From positions 310,001-374,000 of the forward strand of contig JADCRB010000106.1 of the NCBI GenBank assembly GCA_021464245.1: 64,000 nucleotides of DNA, read 5' to 3'. Under the pieces are notes generated by a model. It saw only the letters and a program-made list of their open reading frames with translations. It made no database searches and was not told the origin of the DNA. Both the position numbers and the translations under genes were made by a program. Position 1 is the stretch's first letter, and each line of letters starts with the position of its first letter. This stretch comes from Carallia brachiata. Lineage: Eukaryota > Streptophyta > Magnoliopsida > Malpighiales > Rhizophoraceae. Shown here in pieces: positions 11,375 to 22,267 of this stretch.

Positions 11375-11765
11375 TAAGCTATTAGTTGAGCTACAACTTT
11401 ATTTTTTTAAACGCTTTCAAAGCTGCATCAAGTATTGAGGGACTGCACTCATTACAAGTGCCATGAATTGTGTGTTAAGCCTAGAATTCAAAGGTAACAC
11501 TGATATAATATTTATTTAATAGTCTCCCCCCTAGTGTTACCTCTGGGAAATGAACCTATGACCTCATTCTGATACCAATCATTAAGATCAAGCACTTGTC
11601 ATCATACTAAAAACTTAAACTGTTAGTTAATGTGCAACCTTATTTTCTTGAACATTCTCAGAGCCTCATCTAGTATTAAGAGGTTGCACTTATTACAAAT
11701 ACCATTGGCTAAGATGTTTAGCCCACAGTTCAAAGATAATACTAATATAATATTAACTAAAATGT
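11375..11765. repeat. Two diverged direct repeats, ~150 bp each
   Basis: Copies at about 11375-11520 and 11605-11765 share 'aa.ct.ttagtt.a..tacaac.ttattttttt.aac', 'gcatca.gtattgaggg..gcact.attaca' and 'aaggtaacactgatataatatt'-like stretches, separated by 'cctatgacctcattctgataccaa'. The wording resembles LTR or internal parts of plant retroelements. No ends or genes are definable. Confidence 0.55.
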
Positions 11766-11827
11766 CAGAGGATGATCATGTCTATTAGTAGGTGGCTGAA
11801 AAATGTTTAAAATTATGGGATGAGTAT

Positions 11828-13544
11828 TGTTGGAAAACAAGAACATAGGTGAAATTGTTGTGTATTGTATTGCTAAAACAGAATTACATAAGGCTGCTAT
11901 ATATACACAATGGAGCCTAAGTTGTTGGTAATCAGCAGATAAAGACCACAGAAGCTAACTAGTAGTGCAGATAAAGGAAAGAAAATAGAAATACAAATAC
12001 GACAGAAGATTAAAAATACGACTGAAGCATCATCTACAACATTCCTGGCAAGCTGTTGGCTGTTGTCGAAGCTTCAAATTGTCACGCAAGAATTGCAAGC
12101 AAGTAGCAAGTAACAGCTTGGTGAAGATATTTGGAACTTGGTCTTCTGTGGACAAAAATGTATTTGTAGAGTCCCATTGGCTACCAGCTCACACACAAAA
12201 TGCTAATCTATTTCAATATGCTTTGTGCGAGCATGAAAGACTGGATTTGCAAACAAATAAATCACACCAATATTTTCTTATTAAAGTACTAGGTGACTTG
12301 TTGAAAGAACTATAATTTCACGCAAAAGAGGCTGAATCCATATGAGTTCTATAGTTGCATTTTCCAGGGCCTTATATTCACTTTTGGTGGAAGATTGATT
12401 AATCATTGGTTGCTTCTTATATATCCACGAGGCCAAATAATTTCCAAGATAGATGCCATATACATTGGTAGAGCGTTGGTCATTAGGATACCTAACCCAA
12501 TCACTATCACTAAAACACTGCAAATTAAGAGAGAATGACCTTGAGATATAGATGTTGAAATCTTGTGTGCCACAAAGATGCCTTAAAACTCTTTTAACAA
12601 CAGTGCAATGGTCCTCACATGGTTGATTCATATATTGGCACAAACGATTAGCTGCAAAGGAGATATTCAGACACGTCAATTGAAGATACTGCAGGGCTCC
12701 AACAATTTTCCAATACAAATCACCTTGAGTGAAGGGTTGTCCAGCAGCTTTCGATGATAGAGGATGAATGACCATTGGTAGGGAGCATGGCTTACATGCT
12801 TCCATTCCAACTCGCTGCAGAACATCTGATATATAACAGGATTGGGTAAGTAACAGTCCATCAGCTCTTTTAGAGACCTCAACCCCAAGGAAATAATGCA
12901 AATTACCAATGTCTTTTACCGAAAATTCCTGTTACATTCTGTAAATAAACTGTGCAATCAAAGTTGAACTGGAACCTGTAATAATCAAATCATCCACATA
13001 ACAAAGGAGAAACAACACATCCGAACCATTTTGATAGATAAATAGAAAAGAGTCTGCCTTAGAGCCTTTGAACCCAAATTGAAGAAGAAAACAACTAAGC
13101 CGATGGAACCAGACTTCAAATTTCAGATTTGTAATGGTCGTTGCTACATTGTTGGATGACATAATGCTTTTCTTTGGAGCCTTTGATGTGCCATCAATAT
13201 AGACATTTAACTATTAAAAATTTAGAAGATGAACAAACTACATCTTTTGTGCCAGGTAATTTGTGTATTTAGTTTAACAGCAAAGGTATGGTAGTTGTTG
13301 AAACGGCTTGGAGAATTGAATGAGAGGGAATCTGACGTTGGATTATCACTAGGATTTGAGAAGTAACCGATGTAGTAGAATCTTGAGTGAAATTTGCCGT
13401 TGATTTCTTTTTTTAGAAGGTGAAATTATTGTGTATTGCATTGCTAAAATAGAATTATAAAAGCTTACTTTATACATATGATGGAGCTTGAGTTGTTGGC
13501 AACCGCAGAAGATTACAACTATAACCAAAGCATTATCTTTAGCA
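11828..13544 (-). mobile_element. Deleted Ty1/copia retrotransposon with both LTRs and target duplication
   Basis: The left LTR (11828-12041) begins TGTTGG and ends CAACA. A shortened right LTR (about 13395-13544) shares 'aggtgaaatt.ttgtgtattg' and 'gagttgttgg.aa'. The element is flanked by the same five bases, AGTAT, at 11823-11827 and 13545-13549. The interior is only ~1.35 kb and holds the C-terminal half of reverse transcriptase plus RNase H on the minus strand. Gag, protease and integrase are gone. It is a dead, internally deleted insertion. Confidence 0.8.
12281..13162 (-). pseudogene. Ty1/copia reverse transcriptase (C-terminal) and RNase H remnant
   Basis: The segment 13162-12932 carries W-F-H-R-L-S, F-L-L-Q-F-G-F, K-A-D-S-F-L-F and the catalytic C-Y-V-D-D-L-I-I-T-G. 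A frame break follows. The segment 12901-12281 continues H-Y-F-L-G-V-E-V, the P-M-V block, and RNase H signatures (D-S-D-W, S-S-T-K-S-E-Y-K-A-L, W-I-Q-P-L-L-R-E). This is the usual copia order RT then RNase H. The expected N-terminal half of RT is missing. Confidence 0.85.
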
Positions 13545-14079
13545 AGTATAACCACCCAGTCAGCAATCATAATATGTACAATATGAGAGAAGGACTTAAT
13601 TAGATAAGAATAATACAGTAAAATATAATGTTTTAATATAGATAAAAGTTAGAAACACAATTGAGTACTACTTGTATATTTACATATGTATACAGTATGC
13701 AAAATTTTCACCATAGAGGGAGAGAAGTAACGAGGACAAACACTTCTATCCAATCATATCTGTATAATATATATAAATATGCCACATCGAGATCAGCCAA
13801 CAGTTACAGCCTGTAATCTCCCTCATCACAGCCCAAGCACAAAACAGGTGCATAAATAATCATGATGTACACATTGGCTACCGCTTTATTCGGTAGCTGA
13901 ATGTCCAATAATCATATTTCAATTTAAATATATTCACGAGAGTTAAGAAATAACAAAATATAACAATTTTGAACAAGTGAATTTTTCATTATCTTATTTT
14001 TTTGAAAGCTTTATTTTTTTTTTTTGAGAAAGAAGACATCTTATTTTATTCATGTAAACGTTGTTTTATATGGCAAAAA
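13545..14079. other. Intergenic spacer between copia relic and LINE 3' end
   Basis: AT-rich with no gene seen. The last ~100 bases may be the LINE 3' untranslated end, but no clear poly(A) tail is visible (complement strand, near 14010-14040 there is a T/A-rich run). Confidence 0.4.
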
Positions 14080-14917
14080 TTGTAGACGTCTTTTTAAACA
14101 TTGTTTAGACAAAAATTAAAAGACAAAGATTCATTGAAGCTAATAACAGATGATTGTGCTAAAGAATGGGCAACGCCATTAAACGCACAACTTTGGAAAG
14201 CAAACTAGATATGCAGAAACTAAGAAGAAATTGTCCGAATATCTTCAGCTAAAACTCCCTCTAATGTTCAACATAGCTCTTTGTTATGGATGGCCTGTAG
14301 GGCAAGGCAACAATCTATTTCCACTATTACAAAGTCAATGATGCTGCCATTTCCCACTACAACGCTTCCCTTATTGCCAGCAACTCCTCTACTACTGCTA
14401 AAACCACATCCCGAGAATGACTTAGAGAATAAAAATAATGGCTTTCCCCTCTTATCTTTGCAAATAGCCTCGATACCTGCCTTATTAGCTGTCTAGGATG
14501 CATCAATGTTAATCTTAGCATAACTTGCAAGAGGGAGCTGCCAATAATTGTTATCACCGGTGCAGTGGTTGGGGGGGACAATTCTCGAACCTTTTTATAT
14601 TCTTCCATAATTGACATAGTTGATGAAACCACCTGGTCAGGTTTCCTCAAAACCCCTTCGTAAATAAATTTCTAAAGTTCCAAGCAACCCATGCTGTCAT
14701 ACAAGCCATCTTAGTGCACACCCTGTAGTTATTTTCAAATATCCCACCAAGCCATTCATAAAAGAGTACATGGCCAAGCTCACAGGTTTGGATTCCTAGT
14801 AGACTAAGAGGCCAGAAACCCTTTACCCGGTCACAACAGAGCAAAACATGGCTCACAGTCTCATCCTCAACCCCACAATAAGAGCAATGCAGATCAATCC
14901 TCATTCCTTTAGAGATT
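14080..14917 (-). mobile_element. LINE (non-LTR retrotransposon) fragment, 3' part: zf-RVT and RNase H
   Basis: On the minus strand, about 14905-14790 encodes the zinc-binding domain that follows plant LINE reverse transcriptases (C-S-Y-C-G, E-T-V-S-H-V-L-L-C-C, F-W). About 14560-14140 encodes an RNase H-like (RVT_3) domain with K-I-N-I-D-A-S, C-K-D-K-R-G-K, E-I-D-C-C-L-A-L-Q-A and G-V-A-H-S-L-A. Several stops and frameshifts break it. It joins the LINE piece at 22268-23150. The Sirevirus inserted exactly between them, with AGATT duplicated. Confidence 0.8.
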
Positions 14918-16372
14918 TGTTGGTCCCTTGGGTGAAGCCTAGAGGGGGGGTGAATAGGCTTTACCAATGAAATCCTCAAATAAAAATTTCTGCAAATGAA
15001 TGTAGACAAGAGATTGAAAGAAATACAATACCGATTTTTACAAGGTTCACCAAATGGCTACGTCCTTGGTCTTCTCAACAATCCCTCTCTTGGAGATTCT
15101 TGAGAGTTCAACTATGGGGTGCCTTTGGGCGCACCAATCACCACCGTACAGTTTACAAGAAGACTCCGCAAACACCCTTGCGTCCGCCTTCAAAACGCTT
15201 GTTGCACAAGTCCCACTTGCCAACACCACTTTCCCTTTTCTTTTAGGTTTTCCTTCTCGGAGATCAACCCTAACTCCTTACAAGATGATCCTCACAAGTC
15301 CCACTTGAGAGCTCTCACCTATTCTCACAATGTATTACAATACAAATGAAACTTACTAGCTTGAATGCTAGTTTTACAATAAAAGCACTTAGAATAAAGA
15401 AAGCCTTTTTGCCTTGAGAGAGATTGTGCAATGGTTGAATATAACTTTCTTCTCAAGTAAAACATCTTCAAGTGATGTTTAAGTAGCTGCAAGATAGGTT
15501 AGCAACTTGTTAGAGCCGTTTCCATGGGTTGCATATGCATACCTTGTTGTTTCCCTCTTGACAGCTTTGCATTGATTCTCTTGTTTGACACCTTCTGGTT
15601 GAACGGCTATAACTTGATACAGACAGCTTGAAAAATTGCGATTACTTTTTTTTTATTTAGTAGACTGTCAGAGCTCTCTACCCACCAAATTTGACTATTT
15701 TTGAATGAGTATAGCATAGTCAAATAAATGTTTGAATACAGACGTTAAAGTTCCATTAGACAGTCTGCACACTTTTAGTAGAACGGTAATATCTTGCAGA
15801 TGGCTTTGAATTTTGATGTGATTTTTTTTGCATTGATTAATAGACAGAACAAAGAATTGACACACAAAATTTCACGTTCAAATTCGTCGTGTGATCTTCT
15901 AGGCAGCCGTTGCAATTCACTCCATGTGCACTGAAAGTTCCTGACAGCTTGCACCCTCTTGGTATAAAATTCATAAGTTTTTCTCTAGGGCTCAAAAAAT
16001 GCACGACCAAGCTCATTTGAAACTAGACTTATAGTCCTGCCAAAATATATATTTTAGGCCCAAAATATATCTCAAGTGAGTGAGTTTAGTTTCTGGAATC
16101 TGTCCAAACAGATTTGCTCTTATGCTGTCTTTATAAGATAGTAGCTTAATAAGGCCCAATGTGATATTTCTCTTCCATGCACTTCCATGCACGTGTAAGA
16201 TGGCATATGTGTGCCTCTTTGGACTTCTTGAACCTGAATTGTATACTTGAAGAACATACAAATGAAATTCACTCGTACTTATGTTAGATTGGTTCATAGC
16301 TCATCATCAAAACATGAATTCACACTTAGTAACAATTTCTTAATGTATGCATGGGGTGTGAATTTTCCAACA
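14918..16372 (-). repeat. 3' LTR of the Sirevirus-like element
   Basis: 1455 bp, TGTTGG...CCAACA. It is near-identical to 20816-22267, with small differences such as 'gttgcatatgcatac' here versus 'gttgcatgcatac' there. Two ~180 bp subrepeats lie inside (about 15600 and 15780), each with a 'gaacggctataacttg'-type core. Confidence 0.9.
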
Positions 16373-17118
16373 ATCTCCCCCTTTTTGATGATGACAAAAC
16401 CCTTAAATAAATGCTCCCCCTTAATCTAAGCTTTCTCTAGAAATGCTCTTTCTTGATGACACTCTCTTAATTTTCTCCCCCTTTTTGTCATCAATAAAAA
16501 TGGTTGAAACAAAAATGTGAATGCTAACTAGGTTAAGAGATTAAGACTCCCCCTTAATGTATGCATGTATCACAAGTTCACATTTACAATTTAGCATATT
16601 TATAGTAACTTTGAAATGCAGGCCTTGTAGAGTTCAAATACAATCATTAAAGTAAGGAAATGAAGACAATCAAGCCTATGCTAATGCATGGGGTGTGACA
16701 TGCCAAATTTTCTTCTTAAAAAATGATCTATCAAAAGGTCTTTATTCAAAATTGGTCACTATGTTACCAAAAATACAATGTAGATCATTACCTTCAATAA
16801 TATTCATGAGTAGGTCAAAAATATTACCGCAGTCAAATTGCTTACGTGGAAGCTGACATGGTATACAATTAGAAACGGTGCAGATGTGGCACACAGTCAG
16901 AAAAGTCGCGAACGGTCAGACGGAAGTAGCTGAAAGTGAGGTGAAAGTGGAGGACAGCTGGCCAATTATTACGCCAGAGAATCAGGCGTAATTTCCGGAT
17001 TATCAGGCATAAAGTGAGAATGAGGGAGAGAAGCATTAAGCCATAATCGTTCATCTTTCATCTTTCATTTGTTGTTTCCAGAATCTCAAAATTTTCACTC
17101 ACCTTTCACATCAACAAG
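16373..17118 (-). other. Polypurine tracts and spacer next to the 3' LTR
   Basis: On the minus strand, AAAAAGGGGGAGAT abuts the 3' LTR (16373-16387) and would prime plus-strand DNA. Three more GGGGGAG-type tracts follow at about 16413-16423, 16474-16486 and 16545-16556. Multiple such tracts are a reported Sirevirus hallmark. From ~16830 the plus strand looks like a leader for the homeobox gene: an ACGTGG core at ~16843, a CCAAT motif at ~16960 and a pyrimidine-rich leader to 17118. Confidence 0.7.
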
Positions 17119-17722
17119 ATGAGACCACCATCAAGCCATCAGAACCTGGAAACTGGAGACTCTTCCAATTCCAGATGGAGACCGGTGCCGGAGCAATTAC
17201 AAATCTTGGAAAATATTTTTCATGGCATTGAAGAAGCTCGTCCGACATCAAGCCAACTTACTCAACTTGTCTCACTGTTGAGACCATATGGTCCAATTCA
17301 GCCAAGTAACATTAGACTCTGGATCCAGAACCGAAGGCGCAGTGTGAGTGCAGAGGCAGAGACCTCCTGTTATTCATTCCACCAACACAACAATTGTTTC
17401 TCAAGGAAATCCCAACCAGCATCGCCAGCCACCAGGTATTTCCCATTTATCATTTGAAATCTTTGATGTGGGTCAGAGATCAAATTCCCATGAATATTTT
17501 CACTTAGTAGGAAGCATTACTCCAGTGAGAAGCAGATCGGTCAACTCTTCTCGTGAGGGAGAAAGAGAAACACTCAGTCTCTTTCCTGTTCATCTAGGCG
17601 ATCTCAATCAGCAAGAAAATGCTGGTACTATTGACATTGCCAACCTGCCGAACAATGAGGGCTTTATGGATCTAGAGCTACGCCTTAGGCCCCTAGGAGC
17701 GACTGACAGGGGTAAGATCTGA
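17119..17722 (+). CDS. WUSCHEL/WOX-like homeobox gene captured in a Sirevirus, one frameshift
   Basis: WOX proteins are plant transcription factors that keep stem cells. From ATG 17119, residues ~18-75 form a WUS-type homeodomain: R-W-R-P-V-P-E-Q-L, L-E-N-I-F, R-P-T-S-S-Q-L, L-R-P-Y-G, then recognition helix N-I-R-L-W-I-Q-N-R-R-R. It keeps W68, Q70 and N71 but has I69 where WOX proteins have Phe. The frame then shifts by one near 17335-17350. The second frame runs to the TGA at 17720-17722 with a WUS box (T-L-S-L-F-P-V-H, 17570-17593) and a C-terminal EAR-like L-E-L-R-L (17672-17686), the order seen in WUS and WOX5. No intron interrupts the homeodomain, where plant WOX genes normally have one, so this looks cDNA-derived. 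It is antisense to the element. Live gene, decoy or pseudogene cannot be decided. Confidence 0.72.
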
Positions 17723-18240
17723 AGACATTTTCTGGCGTTGGAATATGGATTCCAACATACAAAGCTTTACTGGAATGTATGTATGCGCAGGGATGTTGTC
17801 TTGTAGTGCATAGTACATGGATGAGTCATGGTTGGTGTACTCTAATATGTATGAATAAGTGGTTGGTGTTATTTGTCTTGTAATTGTGTACTTATCAATT
17901 TTGGTAAGTCTGCATGTACTACTGAGATAAAGACATGGGGAAAAATGTAAAACCTTGTGAAAGTGTGTGAGATGTTGATCTTGGGCTCTTGCCCTGAAAA
18001 TGAAGTATGTATTTGTTTTAATCTAAGCATGCATCACACAACTAATTTTAAAGCATTGGCAAACCTCTCACTAAATCAATTTTAGATGATTACGAAATGA
18101 TACTCATGCTAGAATTTCTAAGCTTTCATATTTGTGCTAACATTAGCTCTGCAATGTTTGAAAAGTTTCCTTTTTAGCTCATAATCTTATTTAAATGGAT
18201 TCTCTTTCAAGCAGCATCACCAAGACCCAATGTAAGCTTG
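17723..18240. other. 3' flank of the captured homeobox gene
   Basis: This has no coding content. It reads like a plant 3' untranslated region on the plus strand, with T-rich stretches and 'atgaataagtgg' near 17850. No poly(A) run marks an end of the captured transcript. Confidence 0.4.
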
Positions 18241-18781
18241 TTTCCTTTCTCAATTGGACAGCTCGGATACTTCTTAAAGAATCAATCATAACTCTACCTG
18301 TATAACTCCAAATCATATACCGTTTCTTCCATATGAAAGTAGACTCATAGAGATTTTCATACATGTATAGATCATGGTCTGATTCCACTCCAGCTAGCCG
18401 TGGTGGCTTCTGGAAGTTGACTGATCCTGCTGGACGGGACAGGCTGTACATCCTTTAGTATTTTGGCAATATCTCCTTCTATAGAACTCCAATTTGCGTG
18501 ATTCTGGTCAATTTAGAAACTAGACAGAATTATATTTGTATGCATGTAAACTCAACAGGTAGTTTCTTCCCATTTGGTCGCAATCATCTCTTAAAGTGGA
18601 CTGATCCTGTCTGCCTTGACAGATTGAGCACCTTTCAGTTCATAGACTATAACTTCCTCCAGAAATATCCAATTGAGATGATTCTTGAGAATTCAGAAAC
18701 TAGACAGAATTATCTTTCTAACCGTATATAGCACATTATCTAGTTCATCTCCATGTGAGCAAACGAGCCTTTTAAAGTTGA
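18241..18781. repeat. Three tandem ~180 bp repeats inside the Sirevirus-like element
   Basis: Copies begin near 18241, 18421 and 18601. The last two share 'ctgatcctg', a 'gacag.ttgagcac..tt' block, 'ccaatt..g.tgattct' and 'agaaactagacagaattat'. They end in 'aaagtgga/aaagttga'. The first is more diverged. They sit where pol sequence is missing. Similar ~180 bp units occur in the LTRs. Confidence 0.65.
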
Positions 18782-19003
18782 CCATACTGGATAGTACTTA
18801 CACTGAATGTGACCAATATCAATAGTTGCCTTATGCTAGCATTGCTTCCATTTCAATTGATGTTTATTTGATTAAATCATTTAACTACACACTTAAATAA
18901 ACATATTAGTAACTCTCAGTGTTTAGCAATCAAAAAAAAAAACGAAACCTTAGGGTCTTAACAAGCACATGCATTACACAACTTATTCTTTTTCCTACAA
19001 ATC
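18782..19003. other. Junction of repeat spacer with truncated pol
   Basis: This is non-coding. Homology to copia pol stops abruptly at about 19010-19020 on entering this stretch, which marks the edge of the pol deletion or replacement. Confidence 0.45.
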
Positions 19004-19336
19004 TCAATGCTTTAGTATGGGGATCATTAATTCACAAGTCATGGGTTTGAATAATATCTTAAAACCTTTATCACACATTTGGCTAATGCTAATTAAGTTG
19101 TGCTTTAAACCACTTACCAAAGCAACATCCTCAATAAAACTTGATACATTGTTACCTATAGTGCCAACCCCAATGATTTTGCCTTTTCCATTGTCTCCAA
19201 ACGTGACACATCTTCCATCCTTGCTTTTTAGTGTGGAGAAAAATGATGCTTCTCCGGTCATATGCCTTGCACATCCACTATCAAGGTACCAAATGGCATC
19301 TTCTTTAAAATATGTTGCCTTCAAGCACTTTTCCAC
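19004..19336 (-). pseudogene. Copia aspartic protease and pre-integrase remnant
   Basis: On the minus strand the frame carries W-Y-L-D-S-G-C-A-R-H-M-T-G, the copia protease active site with catalytic Asp in D-S-G. The G-L-K-H-N-L-I-S-I-S-Q pre-integrase motif follows and then the frame ends. Protease would cleave Gag-Pol, and the integrase that should follow is absent. It is co-oriented with gag and separated from it by frame breaks. Confidence 0.85.
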
Positions 19337-19856
19337 CTACAAAACAAGATGTAGAATATTTTGGTACCCATATCTTTTTGGGTCCTTCAATGTTACAACA
19401 ATCATTCTTCTTCAATGAATCTTTAACCATCCACACTTGTTTGAATTTATTAGGCTTTGTCCAAACTTTAGAAGATGACACATAATCTTTAATGTAGGAC
19501 TTGTTGGGATCACTAGGTCTTCTAAGTCTACAATCATGAAATTTGTGTCCCTTTTTATGACAATAAAAACATGATACAACATTTTTCTTCTCTTTTATGA
19601 GATTAGTCTTTTTTTAGTGAGGTATCCCAAACCGGATTTGTTAAAAAATTTCTTTTGACAAGATAACATCTCATCTAACTTATTGCTACCTAATGTGAAT
19701 TTTGAAAAGGACTTTTCTAAATTTAGATTCTTTTCTTTAAGGTCCTCAACTTCTTTTTCCAAACATGATGTAAATTGTCTTTGATGTTAGGAGCCTCTTT
19801 AGATATTGCAAGCTCTTGTTTAACAAAATTTAACTCACTACAAGTTGATTTATGAT
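19337..19856 (-). pseudogene. Gag C-terminal part with CCHC zinc knuckle, frame-broken
   Basis: The RNA-binding knuckle C-F-Y-C-H-K-K-G-H-K-F-H-D-C (CX2CX4HX4C) is readable on the minus strand at 19530-19571. It is followed by R-L-R-R-P and W-V-P-K before the protease. Stops and shifts near 19610-19620 and 19790-19850 separate it from the main gag frame. Confidence 0.7.
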
Positions 19857-20773
19857 CTAATTTAGTTCTTCTTTTAAAAGACTATTTTCCAATACAATTT
19901 CATCTTTCTCTAACAAAAGTTTTTCACATGCTTTCTTTTGCTCTTTATATTGTTTACATTTCCTTTTAAAAGTGATCAATAAATCATCAAAAGCTTCTCT
20001 AAGTTCTTCATAAGAGGGAAGATCCATTACCTCATTGTCACTTTCATCGTCATCATCTAGGGCCATGAGTGCTACATTTTTTGAGGATGGTTCTACTTGT
20101 GGTAATGCACTTCTCCTTTTGAGTTTGATCTCATGAGTTATCAAGGACCCAAGTAACTCTTCCATGGTTAGCTCCTCCACGTTGTGAGTTTCTTCAATGG
20201 CATTAATCTTCATTTCGTATTCCTCATTCATCGAATTCATTAATTTCTGCACAAGTTCACCCTTTCCAAACACTTTGCCAAGATCGGTTAGTCCATTAGC
20301 AATAATCATGAGTCTATCATACACACTTTTAACCGATTCATTTGGTCTCATAGTGAAAAGTTCAAAGTCTTTCATAAGCATGCCAAGTTTAACTTTCCTA
20401 ACTTTTAATGTCCCTTCATTTGAGAGACACAATGTATTCCAAATTTCCTTAGCATTTTTACAATGTTTGATGGTGTTATATTCACTTCTAGCTATGGACG
20501 TTTTCAAATAATAATATGCTATTTCATCTATTTGGTTTTTCTTATAGTCCTCTTCATCCCATTTTCTATTGGTTTTACTCTCAAGGTTTTTACTCCCTTA
20601 TCATCAACAACTTCTTCCTTAGGCACATATGGTCCCTCTTCTACACTTTGCCAAACTTTCATCCCCTTAAATTTAAGATAACTTTCCATATGATCTTTAT
20701 AGTATTGAAAATCACTACCATCAAAGAAAGGTCTCTTCTTTTCATTAATGAGGATTCCATGGGGATCCCTCAA
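19857..20773 (-). pseudogene. Copia Gag polyprotein (DUF4219/UBN2 type), one frameshift
   Basis: The start is at 20773 (MRDPHG..., then P-F-F-D-G-S-D-F-Q-Y-Y-K-D-H-M-E-S-Y-L). This N-terminal frame closes at 20528. A shift upstream of ~20530 moves the message to the frame 20507-19857: E-I-A-Y-Y-Y-L-K-T-S-I-A, K-E-I-W-N-T-L, G-K-G-E-L-V-Q-K-L-M-N-S, L-L-G-S-L-I-T-H-E and an acidic and coiled-coil-like tail (EQKKACEKLLLEKDEIVLEN). Gag forms the particle that packages RNA. The shift makes this copy defective. Confidence 0.8.
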
Positions 20774-20801
20774 GGATGTTAAGCCTTACAAGTGAGGTTA
20801 A

Positions 20802-20813
20802 GCTCTGATACCA
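20802..20813 (-). promoter_or_regulatory. Primer-binding site for initiator tRNA-Met
   Basis: The minus strand reads TGGTATCAGAGC two bases inside the 5' LTR (20816-22267). This is the classic complement of the initiator tRNA-Met 3' end used by most plant copia elements to start minus-strand DNA. Confidence 0.92.
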
Positions 20814-20815
20814 AA

Positions 20816-22267
20816 TGTTGGTCCCTTGGGTGAAGCCTAGAGGGGGGTGAATAGGCTTTACCAATGAAATCCTCAAATAAAATTTCTGCAAATGAATGTA
20901 ACAAGAGATTGAAAGAAATACAATACCGATTTTTACAAGGTTCACCAAATGGCTACGTCCTTGGTCTTCTCAACAATCCCTCTCTTGGAGATTCTTGAGA
21001 GTTCAACTATGGGGTGCCTTTGGGCGCACCAATCACCACCGTACAGTTTACAAGAAGACTCCGCAAACACCCTTGCGTCCGCCTTCAAAACGCTTGTTGC
21101 ACAAGTCCCACTTGCCAACACCACTTTCCCTTTTCTTTTAGGTTTTCCTTCTTGGAGTTCAACCCTAACTCCTTACAAGATGATCCTCACAAGTCCCACT
21201 TGAGAGCTCTCACCTATTCTCACAATGTATTACAATACAAATGAAACTTACTAGCTTGAATGCTAGTTTTACAATAAAAGCACTTAGAGTAAAGAAAGCC
21301 TTTTTGCCTTGAGAGAGATTGTGCATGGTTGAATATAACTTTCTTCACAAGTAAAACATCTTCAAGTGATGTTTAAGTAGCTGCAAGATAGGTTAGCAAC
21401 TTGTTAGAGCCGTTGCCATGGGTTGCATGCATACCTTGTTGTTTCCCTCTTGACAGCTTTGCATTGATTCTCTTGTTTGACACCTTCTGGTTGAACGGCT
21501 ATAACTTGATACAGACAGCTTGAAAAATTGCGATTCCTTTTTTTTATTTAGTAGACTGTCAGAGCTCTCTACCCACCAAATTTGACTATTTTTGAATGAG
21601 TATAGCATAGTCAAATAAATGTTTGAATACAGACGTTAAAGTTCCGTTAGACAGTCTGCACACTTTTAGTAGAACGGTAATATCTTGCAGATGGCTTTGA
21701 ATTTTGATGTGATTTTTTTGCATTGATTAATAGACAGAACAAAGAATCTACACACAAAATTTCACATTCAAATTCGTCGTGTGCTCTTCTAGGCAGCCGT
21801 TGCAATTCACTCCATGTGCACTGAAAGTTCCTGACAGCTTGCACCCTCTTGGTATAAAATTCATAAGTTTTTCTCTAGGGCTCCAAAAATTGCACGACCA
21901 AGCTCATTTGAAACTAGACTTATAGTCCTGCCAAAATATATATATTTTAGGCCCAAAATATATCTCAAGTGAGTGAGTTTAGTACCTGGAATCTGTCCAA
22001 ACAGATTTGCTCTTATGCTGTCTTTATAAGATAGTAGCTTAATAAGGCCCAATGTGATATTTCTCTTCCATGCACTTCCATGCACGTGTAAGATGGCATA
22101 TGTGTGTGCCTCTTTGGAATTCTTGAACCTGAATTGTATACTTGAAGAACATACAAATGAAATTCACTCGTACTTATGTTAGATTGGTTCATAGCTCATC
22201 ATCAAAACATGAATTCACACTTAGTAACAATTTCTTAATGTATGCATGGGGTGTGAATTTTCCAACA
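20816..22267 (-). repeat. 5' LTR of the Sirevirus-like element
   Basis: 1452 bp, TGTTGG...CCAACA, and the partner of 14918-16372. Because the element is on the minus strand, this right-hand LTR is the 5' one and should carry the promoter. The two share sequence throughout, with scattered single-base changes and 1-4 base indels. Confidence 0.9.

Larger units (their letters stand above)
14918..22267 (-). mobile_element. Sirevirus-like Ty1/copia element, defective, carrying a WUSCHEL-like gene
   Basis: The element is complete end to end: LTRs 14918-16372 and 20816-22267 (TGTTGG...CCAACA), target duplication AGATT on both sides (14913-14917 and 22268-22272), a tRNA-Met primer site next to the right LTR and a polypurine tract next to the left LTR. 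Repeated GGGGGAG-type tracts upstream of the 3' LTR and the long LTRs are features known for Sireviruses. The interior keeps gag, zinc knuckle and protease/pre-integrase on the minus strand. Integrase, reverse transcriptase and RNase H are absent, so it needs helper enzymes. The space between pol and the 3' LTR holds a homeobox gene on the plus strand. The LTRs differ at only a few percent by eye, so the insertion is recent. The host site is a LINE. Confidence 0.88.

Noticed and set aside
12079..12315. Plus-strand 78-codon frame
   Set aside because: It lies antisense to the 3' end of the copia remnant and has no family features.
15047..15349. Short frames duplicated at 20942-21244
   Set aside because: They lie inside the two Sirevirus LTRs and only look conserved because the LTRs are near-identical.
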